The notes beneath the pieces were generated by a model. The model was given only the letters and a program-made list of their open reading frames with translations. It did not search any database and was not told the DNA's origin. Shown piece after piece: positions 1 through 7,231 of a stretch of DNA of 18,609 bases. Where the stretch lies: assembly GCA_039798265.1 (NCBI GenBank), contig JBDKGH010000086.1, positions 1 through 18,609 of the forward strand, given 5' to 3'. Position numbers and translations under genes: made by a program. The stretch's first letter is position 1. Each line of letters starts with the position of its first letter. Origin of the DNA: JBDKGH01 sp039798265 (GTDB lineage: Bacteria > Bacteroidota > Bacteroidia > Flavobacteriales_D > Sanyastnellaceae).

Positions 1-833
1 CCAATATAGTGATGACAAGTGTTTACTTGCCCATGCCAAAGGGGAAGATTCAAATCGGAATGCGACAACACTATTTCACACAACAGATTCAAGCTCCTGA
101 ATTGATCGGCGCTGTGAATGACAGATATACTTCGCGATGGAAAAATGTATTTTGGTCAGCTGGTTTGGAGTTTTCATTGAAGAAGAATTGGGATCTTTAC
201 GCTCGTTATTTGTATTCTTCTAAAATGTTTGGTAACCTCACGCCGGGAGAAAAAAGCCGAACCATAGAGTTTGGATTTGTCAAGGAGTTTGGCGCACTTA
301 ATAAGAGAAATCTGAAAAAGGGAGAAAGTCGATTTAGACCTTATCTGTTGGTGTCGAAGGGAAGGGCGACGCTAAAATATATCGAAGGAAAAAAAATGGA
401 AATGGATCATCTCGGTTTTGACTTCGGTGTGCAAAGCAACATATTTTCTCATACCTATCTTTTTTTGGAAGCTGGCGCGTACTCGGCTAAAGCTAGTCCA
501 TCAAATGAATTTGGACCTGTCAATGATAGTCAGTTGAGGATGAAAGGTGGTTTAGGCGTTCTTGCTCCAGTTTCGAATAAGATGAATTTTTATTTTCAAT
601 TCGGTGTAGGAAGATCAAAATATATGGCCATTCCAGAGCCATCACCTGAGTCGAAAACGATATACATCGGTTTTTCAACCAATAGTGAAATTGGTTTTAT
701 GGTTAAAAACAGATTAGGTGTTTTTTGTTCCTACGGCAATACTCGATTTCCGAAAATTGACCATAAACAAAGTAAACTCGATCGAAATTTAATCGCGATT
801 TTAGGTGGTATTCGAGTTCAGTGGGATAAATAG
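1..833 (+). CDS. Outer-membrane beta-barrel-like protein, 5'-truncated
   Basis: The frame is already open at the left edge: the codons before the first possible start (GTG at 9) contain no stop, and no signal peptide is visible, so the true N-terminus probably lies outside the window. The roughly 275 residues seen alternate short amphipathic, aromatic-rich strands with polar turns (for example FWSAGLEFSLKKNWDLYARY, YLFLEAGAYSA and MNFYFQFGVG). Many strands end in aromatics, and the last one (LIAILGGIRVQW) resembles a closing barrel strand. This is the pattern of porin-like or outer-membrane beta-barrel proteins of Bacteroidota. No enzyme motif is present. The substrate or role cannot be told. 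The next gene converges on it from the minus strand, so it forms no operon with anything downstream. Confidence 0.6.
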   Translation, partial: NIVMTSVYLPMPKGKIQIGMRQHYFTQQIQAPELIGAVNDRYTSRWKNVFWSAGLEFSLKKNWDLYARYLYSSKMFGNLTPGEKSRTIEFGFVKEFGALNKRNLKKGESRFRPYLLVSKGRATLKYIEGKKMEMDHLGFDFGVQSNIFSHTYLFLEAGAYSAKASPSNEFGPVNDSQLRMKGGLGVLAPVSNKMNFYFQFGVGRSKYMAIPEPSPESKTIYIGFSTNSEIGFMVKNRLGVFCSYGNTRFPKIDHKQSKLDRNLIAILGGIRVQWDK

Positions 834-957
834 TAGTAGCTTGATCGTTGGTTCTTTTGACCAGTATTTATCTTATCACGACCTACATAGTTTCGTGGTG
901 AAACACATTCCGTCAATTGAAGAGTATGGCCAGCCGTTTCCGCATCATTCATAACAC

Positions 958-1698
958 TCACCCCAACTTCAAAACCTCCCGCAGTCGCTGGTAACCGGAG
1001 CGACTCAAAGGAACACGACGGTCGTTTTGTAAGATCGCGATGTGATTGGTCTTTTCATAAGGTTCTATTTTGACGATCGATTTTAGTTGGATCAAGTGCG
1101 AACGATGTACCCTTAAAAATTCATCACTCGGAAATATGCTTTCGAAATAACTCAAGGGTTTTTTCTTCAAAAAATAATCGTTGGCCGTAAATATTTTTAC
1201 ATAGTCATCAAAGGCCTCAATGGTCTGTATTTCGTGGATGGGTATGATGTGTATGTTGCTTCCATTTTTGACCACAATGCGCTGCGTTTCTTCTTCTTGC
1301 TTGTGGGGTATGTCGTTTATTTTTTCTAATTGCTCCACAGCATTGGGTCGCTCATGGCGCCATTTAGCGAGCGCTTTTTCAAAACGATCGCCACTGAAGG
1401 GTTTGAGCAAATAGTCCACGGCATTCGCCTCAAAGGCTTTTATCGCATACTCATCAAATGCCGTTGTAAAAATCACAGACGGCGCATGGTCTAAGAGTTC
1501 CAACATTTCAAAACCCGTAATTTTTGGCATCTGTATATCCAAGAATATCAAATCGGGTTGATGCTGCTGTATGGCTTTTACGCCCTCAAAACCATTAGGG
1601 CATTCGGCCACCACTTCTATGTCAGCATGCTTACTCAAATACTCTACTACTATACTTCGAGCCAATGGCTCATCATCGATAATGATTACTTTGATCAT
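958..1698 (-). CDS. LytTR-family response regulator
   Basis: A two-component response regulator of 246 residues with an N-terminal receiver domain (about 1-115) and a C-terminal LytTR DNA-binding domain (about 140-243). Receiver landmarks are the acidic pair D8/D9, the phosphoacceptor D54 in FLDIQMP, T79 and K99 in LLKPF. The output domain carries typical LytTR stretches such as IQTIEAFDDYVKIF and FLRVHRSHLIQL. I chose the ATG at 1698 rather than the one 30 bp upstream. It forms an ATGA overlap with the stop of the kinase gene, and MIKVIIIDDEP is the usual receiver start. Coupled translation with the kinase is therefore likely, and the kinase is almost certainly its partner. LytTR regulators in this phylum often control envelope functions, but the target genes cannot be read here. 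Confidence 0.93.
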   Translation of the reverse strand: MIKVIIIDDEPLARSIVVEYLSKHADIEVVAECPNGFEGVKAIQQHQPDLIFLDIQMPKITGFEMLELLDHAPSVIFTTAFDEYAIKAFEANAVDYLLKPFSGDRFEKALAKWRHERPNAVEQLEKINDIPHKQEEETQRIVVKNGSNIHIIPIHEIQTIEAFDDYVKIFTANDYFLKKKPLSYFESIFPSDEFLRVHRSHLIQLKSIVKIEPYEKTNHIAILQNDRRVPLSRSGYQRLREVLKLG

Positions 1699-2735
1699 GT
1701 TTGCTGGGGTATATGAACGATGGTACAAAAGAGGTGATCTTTTTTTTCGGTGGTCAATAAATCGTGGCGGGCATAGAGCAGATACAATCTGCGTTGTACG
1801 GAACTCAGTCCAAAGCCCGCACCCGATGGTGGTTGTGATGTTTCTTCGTCATAAGGATTGCATACTTTCAGTTGCAGCATACCTTCTGCACAAGAAGAAT
1901 GCAAGGTGATGGTAACTTGTTCGGTGGTATCGTATAAGCCGAATTTGATGGCGTTTTCGATGATGGGCTGCAAGAGTAAGCCCGGCAACATCAAATGATC
2001 GCAGCTAGTATCGTGTTCTATTTCTACATGCAAGCGATCGCCGAAACGAACGCGCTCTATGGATAAATACAAGGCAATGTTTCGGAGCTCTTCACTGAGC
2101 GGTACCAGCTGATGGTCGTCTTTTTTTAAGGTGCTGCGCAAAAAATCACTCAAGTTGTGAATCATCTTACGCGCTTCTTCTGGTTTGCTACCCGCCAAGG
2201 CACTAATGGAGTTGAGGCTGTTGAATAAAAAGTGCGGTTGCAACTGTTGGCGTAAGCGAGAGAGTTCGGCTTCTTTCCAAAGGGCTTCTGTTTCTTTTTT
2301 TCGGGTGTTGAATTTTTCTTGCTCTCGCAGTGCATACGTAAGCCAGTGAAGTGCCGCAATTAAAGCCGTCATGGCAAGGCTAAATAAGAATCGAACGGGC
2401 ATCGAGAATGATAAAAAGGCTCGGTACTTTTCGTCATTGCGCCAGATCAATTCGAGTCCTATCCGTTGAGCAGCTACGGATAGGAGGGTTAAGGCAATGA
2501 CATAACCAATGCGTGTGCTGTAATGCACAGTGCCCGGACGGTAGTACCGATACGTGTTGGCTAGAATAAATCCACTGCCAAAGAAGATGGTATGGGTTAT
2601 AGCAGCATCGATAACCGATTGGCCCCAATTGAAGCCGATGCGGTGAATGACCAAGGTTTGGAGCGTGGTCCAAAACACCCACCAAATGAGTGCTTGATAG
2701 CGCTGCGAGTAATACCAAGCTGGCGTGGGTTTCAT
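1695..2735 (-). CDS. LytS-type sensor histidine kinase
   Basis: A 346-residue sensor kinase of the His_kinase (LytS/YehU) family. Four predicted membrane helices lie at about 16-33, 44-60, 75-95 and 112-135. A short coiled linker leads to the dimerisation/phosphoacceptor motif LQPHFLFNSLN, with H168 as the likely phosphorylated histidine. The ATPase domain shows the N box LLQPIIENAIKFG (N261) and a glycine-rich G box GAGFGLSSVQRRL near 305-317. There is no extracytoplasmic sensor domain, so the signal is probably sensed in the membrane or passed on by the LiaF-like neighbour. An in-frame ATG at 2801 would overlap the upstream gene by 38 bp and add 22 residues that look like shadow translation. 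The ATG at 2735 leaves a 28-bp gap and is preferred. Its stop overlaps the regulator start (ATGA). Confidence 0.92.
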   Translation of the reverse strand: MKPTPAWYYSQRYQALIWWVFWTTLQTLVIHRIGFNWGQSVIDAAITHTIFFGSGFILANTYRYYRPGTVHYSTRIGYVIALTLLSVAAQRIGLELIWRNDEKYRAFLSFSMPVRFLFSLAMTALIAALHWLTYALREQEKFNTRKKETEALWKEAELSRLRQQLQPHFLFNSLNSISALAGSKPEEARKMIHNLSDFLRSTLKKDDHQLVPLSEELRNIALYLSIERVRFGDRLHVEIEHDTSCDHLMLPGLLLQPIIENAIKFGLYDTTEQVTITLHSSCAEGMLQLKVCNPYDEETSQPPSGAGFGLSSVQRRLYLLYARHDLLTTEKKDHLFCTIVHIPQQT

Positions 2736-2763
2736 ACCTCCATGTGTTTCATGCCGTGGGACC

Positions 2764-3531
2764 TTAGAAGCTGTGTATTTCAAGCCCACCAAAAATGGCA
2801 TTGCCTTTTATGATCAACACTTTATTGGGATCTGTCCCCTTTTCGCCAGGAGCTTTGCGCTTGTCTTCTACACTTCCTAATATGGCGGTCAACTCTGATT
2901 TTACTTCCCAATGAGGAGGAATAACGAGGCGAGTACCACCAAATATTTGGTTCACTTCCATCTCGATCACCCCATTAAAATCGGCTTGTGACAAGTTGAT
3001 TTCTGCTCCACCGAATACGGCATCAATCTGTCCTCCTTGAAAATTTTTCGAGGTCACTGTTTTCTCTACTCCTCCAAAAACAGAAGATACTTGTATGCGA
3101 TCGATGTTGCCGGCCTCGTTGACATCCATGTGCTTCGAGGTGAAGTTTTCACTACTCCACGGACCTTTTGGTTTGCGGGGTTTAAAAAAGATGTAAGCCC
3201 CGGTGAGTATAATGGCAATCGGCCATATCAGGTTGGAATGCTCATACCAGCTGCAGTAGTCGCGAAGAATAAAAGCCGTACCGATGAAGATGAGCAAGTA
3301 ACCAGCGAAGTGCTTAAAGCTGTGCTTCACGAGCATCATGGTGCCGATGCCTATCAGCAACATTTGCCAAGTGAACATCCAACTGGGGATAGCAATGCCC
3401 AATTCGCGAAGTAAAAAAAGTACGCCGATGATAATGATAAATGCCCCACCTACCTTCTTCCCGCGTTTATGATTGCGCTCCCATCTTTCGCAGCTAGCTT
3501 TGAAGTGGGAGTTCTGATAATTCTTGTCCAT
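2764..3531 (-). CDS. LiaF-like membrane protein (envelope-stress type)
   Basis: A 255-residue membrane protein. The N-terminal tail is charged and His/Lys/Arg-rich. About four hydrophobic segments follow at roughly 28-45, 51-67, 74-90 and 100-116 (LiaF transmembrane/DUF5668-like). The soluble C-terminal part (about 135-255) contains regularly spaced repeats ending in FGG: VFGGVE, VFGGAE, IFGGTR, ILGSVE and IFGGLE. That is the beta-helix-like pattern of the LiaF 'cell wall-active antibiotics response' domain. In Firmicutes, LiaF holds the LiaS kinase inactive until the envelope is stressed. Here the gene lies first in an operon with a LytS-type kinase and LytTR regulator, so a similar modulating role is a reasonable inference, though not shown. 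A good -7 promoter box lies 26 bp upstream of the start. Confidence 0.85.
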   Translation of the reverse strand: MDKNYQNSHFKASCERWERNHKRGKKVGGAFIIIIGVLFLLRELGIAIPSWMFTWQMLLIGIGTMMLVKHSFKHFAGYLLIFIGTAFILRDYCSWYEHSNLIWPIAIILTGAYIFFKPRKPKGPWSSENFTSKHMDVNEAGNIDRIQVSSVFGGVEKTVTSKNFQGGQIDAVFGGAEINLSQADFNGVIEMEVNQIFGGTRLVIPPHWEVKSELTAILGSVEDKRKAPGEKGTDPNKVLIIKGNAIFGGLEIHSF

Positions 3532-3556
3532 GTTCGTTGTTTTTATGAGAACAGAG

Positions 3557-3564
3557 CAAAAGTA
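3557..3564 (-). promoter_or_regulatory. Bacteroidota -7 box before LiaF-like operon
   Basis: Read on the minus strand, TACTTTTG followed by C matches the phylum consensus TAnnTTTG exactly and lies 26 bp before the LiaF-like ATG. No clear TTG -33 element is seen at the usual distance, so the promoter may be weak or activator-dependent. It would drive the whole three-gene signalling operon. Confidence 0.5.
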
Positions 3565-3674
3565 TCCTTTCTTCCCACATCCACACCGTGTTAGTAGGCC
3601 AGCGGAGGCTGTGGGTCGGTGAGTGGCGGGGATAGTTGGTGATTGCGTATATTGCTGTACTTTCTTTTACTGCT

Positions 3675-4871
3675 TTGAGAAACAAAATTATCCCTCTTCT
3701 TTTCTTTGCGCTGGTATCTATTAGTGGTTCTTCCCAATGGCTACCCATAGAAAGTACCACGAACAACGGAATTAGAGCCATCAGCATCCCATCATCGGAG
3801 GTGGCATTTTTGGCCGGTGGTAATATTATGCTGCGCACCACCGACGCGGGTGACACGTGGGTTTCGCAGAACACTGAAATACTTTCCACCTTCGAGGCAG
3901 TGCAATTTCTCGATGTAAATACGGGCTTTGCTGTGGGTTCGGGCGGTGCTTTTGTACGCACGAGTAATAGCGGCGATACGTGGGTGTCCAGCGTTATTGC
4001 TTCCTCGGATTTGTTCTCTGTTTTTTTTCTCAATTCAAGCGAAGGATTTGTAGGTGCCGGTAATGGTGATATTCTAAAAACAGTGGATGGGGGCATCACT
4101 TGGGAAGTGTTAGATACGGGTATTTCATCGGAGATTCGTTCGATTGTTTTTGTAGATGAAACAAATGCACATGCGCTAGGACGCAACGGTGAAATTGTTC
4201 TGAGTTTAGATGGCGGATCTTCCTGGCAGCAAAGCGGCGATATAGGTAATACCACTTTTTATAAGCTACGCAAAAAACCAAATGGAACAAGCTTCGCCGT
4301 TGGTTTGAATGGATATATTTATGCTGCTGCCGATGTAACAGCGGGATGGACTTTGGAAAATCAATTGACTTCCCATCATTTATACGATATCGCTTTTTAT
4401 TCTAATCAATTGGGTTACGCTGTTGGGACGGAATTGTGGTCGAATACCGGTCGAATTTTTACTACCCAAAATGGTGGAGATACGTGGTCTGTTTCTAGCC
4501 CAGGAACTACGGGGTTGAGCGCCATTGCTTTTTCTCCCGATGGCTCCTTGGGTTTTATGGCTGGTGCTTCTGGTGCTTTGTTGCGTATGCTCAGCGAACC
4601 GAATGCGGTAAACGACATGGAGAAGCCCGAAGAAAATTTGAACTTCTCTATCTATCCGAATCCTGCTACAGATGTTTTATACCTCACGCTTCCTTCAGAT
4701 CTTACTTCGTTTGATGGCTGCATCCTTGATGCGTTAGGACGTGTGGTGTGGAAGAAGGAGAAATGCCACGACCGCAGCATACCTATCGCACAGTTAGCAG
4801 CGGGAAAATACATTTTGCAACTCACCACAACAGACAGTTCGTCGTCTATTCATTTCGCTGTGGTACGATAA
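3675..4871 (+). CDS. T9SS-secreted YCF48/BNR-repeat protein
   Basis: A secreted protein of 398 residues if it starts at TTG 3675. That start gives a classic signal peptide (MRNKIIPLLFFALVSISGSS before QW). The frame is open further upstream to TTG 3636, but the extra residues do not resemble a signal. The body is a repeat protein with at least five Asp-box-like motifs (TTDAGDTW, TSNSGDTW, TVDGGITW, SLDGGSSW, TQNGGDTW) at about 55-62, 96-103, 136-143, 177-184 and 264-271. This is typical of YCF48/sialidase-type beta-propellers. The last ~75 residues form a type A T9SS sorting domain: FSIYPNPATDVLYL, then LDALGRVVW, then LAAGKYILQL. Known biology predicts export by the Por secretion system and cell-surface attachment or release. 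No catalytic residues are evident; a structural or binding role is likely. Confidence 0.85.
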   Translation: MRNKIIPLLFFALVSISGSSQWLPIESTTNNGIRAISIPSSEVAFLAGGNIMLRTTDAGDTWVSQNTEILSTFEAVQFLDVNTGFAVGSGGAFVRTSNSGDTWVSSVIASSDLFSVFFLNSSEGFVGAGNGDILKTVDGGITWEVLDTGISSEIRSIVFVDETNAHALGRNGEIVLSLDGGSSWQQSGDIGNTTFYKLRKKPNGTSFAVGLNGYIYAAADVTAGWTLENQLTSHHLYDIAFYSNQLGYAVGTELWSNTGRIFTTQNGGDTWSVSSPGTTGLSAIAFSPDGSLGFMAGASGALLRMLSEPNAVNDMEKPEENLNFSIYPNPATDVLYLTLPSDLTSFDGCILDALGRVVWKKEKCHDRSIPIAQLAAGKYILQLTTTDSSSSIHFAVVR

Positions 4872-4880
4872 AGTAAGAAG

Positions 4881-4897
4881 CTTCAATTGCATTGAAG
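4881..4897. terminator. Hairpin 1 between convergent genes
   Basis: A perfect 7-bp inverted repeat, CTTCAAT-TGC-ATTGAAG, lies 9 bp past the stop of the YCF48-like gene. On the minus strand it is followed by a pyrimidine-rich run (CTTCTTACTTTA), so it could stop rel transcription. It has no strong U-tract on the plus strand. Confidence 0.45.
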
Positions 4898-4903
4898 ATA
4901 TCT

Positions 4904-4927
4904 AGCGAGTTTCTATTGAAACTCGCT
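4904..4927. terminator. Hairpin 2, overlapping the rel 3' end
   Basis: A perfect 10-bp inverted repeat with a 4-base loop (AGCGAGTTTC-TATT-GAAACTCGCT), followed on the plus strand by TTCTATG. It lies 32 bp after the plus-strand gene's stop, so it can terminate that transcript. On the minus strand it covers the last codons of rel, and the rel stop codon reaches into the loop. The pair with hairpin 1 suggests a bidirectional terminator. Confidence 0.6.
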
Positions 4928-7132
4928 TTCTATGCGGTCTACGGTTAATACACCTTCCACTGCTTTTAAGCTGTCGATAAGCGTACTCAAGTGCCCCGTG
5001 TCATGCACGAGTACCACTACTTTTCCTTCAAAAATACCGTCGTTGGCCTCAAACGAAATGGCCTTCATATTCACATTCAAGTCGGTCGAAATGATGTTGG
5101 TGATTTTTTGCACCAAGCCCACATCGTCGATACCCGTGAATTTTAATCCCACTTCAAACTGCACCAATTCTTTACTGCTCCAGCGTGCTTTGATTACGCG
5201 ATAAGCATATTTACTCATCAACTCCTGCGCATTGGGGCAGTTGGTGCGGTGAATTTTAATGCCTTCATTCACGGTGATAAATCCGAATACTTCGTCACCG
5301 GGTATAGGGTTGCAACAAGTGGAAAGGGAGAAATCTACTTTTTGATGTTCGTCACCGATGAGCAGTGTTTCTCCTTTCGCAGGCGCAGTGGTTACTATGC
5401 GTTGCTCGCCTTGTTTTGATTCTACTACTTCTTTATCAAACTTCAGTCGGCCACCTTCTATTTTGTAGCCTTTCATTTTCTTCAAATCGATGCTTCCTTT
5501 GGCTATGCGGAAGTACAATTCTACTGCTGACTCTGTTTCATAATGACGCACGAGCTCGTCGATGTTTACGCTTAACCACTCGAGCTTTAAGCCGCTAAAC
5601 TTGCGCTTGAGCATTTCTTTTCCATCCTCGGCTATGTGCTTCTTTTCTTCCTTGAGCGCGTTTTTAATTTTCTGACGGGCTGATGCTGTAATGACGATGT
5701 TCAACCAATCTTCTTTCGGACGCTGTTTTTTCGAGGTCAATATTTCTACTTGATCACCCGAGCGTAACTTATGACTCAGTGGAACCAGTTTAAAATTCAC
5801 TTTAGCTCCTATACAGCTGTAACCAATTTGCGAGTGAATGTGAAAGGCAAAATCCAAAGCGGTACATCCTACAGGCAATGTCTTCAAATCACCTTCTGGA
5901 GTGAATACATAAATCTCTTCGGAAAAAAGTGAAAGCTTAAAATTATCGATAAACTCGATGGCATTTTCGCTCGGACTTTCGAGTACTTCGCGCACTTGGC
6001 TCAGCCATCTGTCGAGTTTGCTTTCTGGTGTTTCGGGTGCGTCCTTATATTTCCAGTGCGCCGCATAGCCTTTTTCAGCCAGGTCATCCATGCGCGTAGA
6101 GCGGATCTGCACTTCTACCCATTTTCCGGTGGGCGACATTACCGTGGTGTGCAGCGATTCGTATCCACTGCTTTTGGGTATGCTTATCCAGTCGCGCAAT
6201 CGCTCAGGACTGGGTTGGTAAAAATCAGTAACAATAGAGTACACGCGCCAACAGTCGGCCTTTTCGTCTTCGTGCGCGCTGTCGAGAATAATGCGGATGG
6301 CGAAAACATCATAAATCTCCTCGAATGGAACTCCTTTCTTGTGAATTTTATTCCAAATGGAGAAAATGGATTTTGTGCGGCTTTTTATTTCATACTTCAT
6401 TCCCAACTTATCCAACGACCGACGGATAGGTAGGGTGAATGCATTGATGAATCGCGTGCGAACGGCCTGCGTTTTTTGCAGGCGGTTAACGATATCATCA
6501 TAAGCTTCTGGATCTTTAAACTTGAGCGATAAATCTTCGAGTTCCGTTTTGATGTTGTACAATCCCAAGCGGTGGGCGAGGGGAGCGTACATAAAGAGCG
6601 TTTCACTCGCAATCTTTAACTGCTTCTCGCGCGCCATATGATCGAGCGTACGCATGTTGTGCAAGCGGTCCGCTAGCTTGATGAGTATCACCCGCACATC
6701 GTCGCTTAAGGTGAGCAACATTTTACGGAAATTCTCCGCCTGCTGACTGCTGTTTTGGGTGTCAAAAACCCCCGATATTTTAGTTAGACCGTCGATGATG
6801 GTTCGTTCTTTTTTACCAAAAAGATTTTGAATATCATCAAGCGTAATGTAGGTATCTTCAACCGTGTCATGCAAAAGAGCGCACACAATGCTGAGGGTGT
6901 CGAGACCCAATTCCTCTGCGGCTATTTTGGCCACCGCCAGTGGATGATAGATGTACGGCTCACCACTTTTTCGGCGCATGTCTTTGTGCGCTTCTACCGC
7001 TACTTCAAAAGCTTTTCGAATACGAGCTTTGTCTGTTCGCGTTTTCGAACGATGCGCCACACGCAGCAATCCACGGTAGCGGCGCAGTATTTCTCTCTTC
7101 TCTTCTTCTAAATCAATGGTTGGCTTCTGCAT
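4913..7132 (-). CDS. rel: Bifunctional (p)ppGpp synthetase/hydrolase (RelA/SpoT)
   Basis: A full-length RSH enzyme of 739 residues that makes and degrades the stringent-response alarmone (p)ppGpp in the cytoplasm. Domains in order: an HD hydrolase (about 40-200) with H63, HDTVED at 88-93 and LADRLHNM at 153-160; a synthetase (about 240-365) with RTKS at 252-255, YDVFAIRI, SSGYESLH at 321-328 and the catalytic EVQIR beginning at E340; a TGS domain (about 407-466); a zinc-finger-like region with CC at 606-607, H628 and C632; and a C-terminal ACT domain (about 660-735). Both catalytic centres look intact, so it should be bifunctional. It is monocistronic: a divergent gene lies upstream and a convergent one downstream. 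The family identity is very secure. Bacteroidota can carry more than one RSH gene, so I use rel rather than relA or spoT. Confidence 0.97.
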   Translation of the reverse strand: MQKPTIDLEEEKREILRRYRGLLRVAHRSKTRTDKARIRKAFEVAVEAHKDMRRKSGEPYIYHPLAVAKIAAEELGLDTLSIVCALLHDTVEDTYITLDDIQNLFGKKERTIIDGLTKISGVFDTQNSSQQAENFRKMLLTLSDDVRVILIKLADRLHNMRTLDHMAREKQLKIASETLFMYAPLAHRLGLYNIKTELEDLSLKFKDPEAYDDIVNRLQKTQAVRTRFINAFTLPIRRSLDKLGMKYEIKSRTKSIFSIWNKIHKKGVPFEEIYDVFAIRIILDSAHEDEKADCWRVYSIVTDFYQPSPERLRDWISIPKSSGYESLHTTVMSPTGKWVEVQIRSTRMDDLAEKGYAAHWKYKDAPETPESKLDRWLSQVREVLESPSENAIEFIDNFKLSLFSEEIYVFTPEGDLKTLPVGCTALDFAFHIHSQIGYSCIGAKVNFKLVPLSHKLRSGDQVEILTSKKQRPKEDWLNIVITASARQKIKNALKEEKKHIAEDGKEMLKRKFSGLKLEWLSVNIDELVRHYETESAVELYFRIAKGSIDLKKMKGYKIEGGRLKFDKEVVESKQGEQRIVTTAPAKGETLLIGDEHQKVDFSLSTCCNPIPGDEVFGFITVNEGIKIHRTNCPNAQELMSKYAYRVIKARWSSKELVQFEVGLKFTGIDDVGLVQKITNIISTDLNVNMKAISFEANDGIFEGKVVVLVHDTGHLSTLIDSLKAVEGVLTVDRIESEFQ

Positions 7133-7197
7133 AACCCGGCAAGTTACTTCATGGATTTTTTACATAAAATCGATTTGGGTTTTTTTATAACAGGCAA

Positions 7198-7227
7198 TTG
7201 GTGATACTGTTTGAAGCCCTACTTTTG
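7198..7227 (+). promoter_or_regulatory. Promoter TTG-N19-TACTTTTG
   Basis: The -33 element TTG (7198-7200) and the -7 box TACTTTTG (7220-7227) are 19 bp apart, an excellent match to the Bacteroidota/Flavobacteriia sigma-A consensus. Transcription would start near 7232-7236, very close to the TTG at 7232 that best fits the start of the radical SAM protein, so the mRNA may be leaderless or nearly so. Confidence 0.6.
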
Positions 7228-7231
7228 TGGC

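Noticed and set aside
875..899. Inverted repeat ATCACGA / TCGTGGT between the first two convergent genes
   Set aside because: The stem is 7 bp with a G-U pair and an 11-base loop, and no T-run follows on either strand. It is too weak to call a terminator.
3494..4255. A 253-codon open frame on the minus strand across the YCF48-like gene
   Set aside because: Its product is a Ser/Pro/Thr-rich sequence with no domain, and it overlaps both the T9SS-domain gene and the start of the LiaF-like gene and its promoter. It is explained as the reverse reading of the repeat gene.
5996..6433. A 145-codon open frame on the plus strand inside rel
   Set aside because: It lies wholly within the synthetase/HD coding region of rel, which is intact on the other strand. 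Its product shows no recognisable motif.
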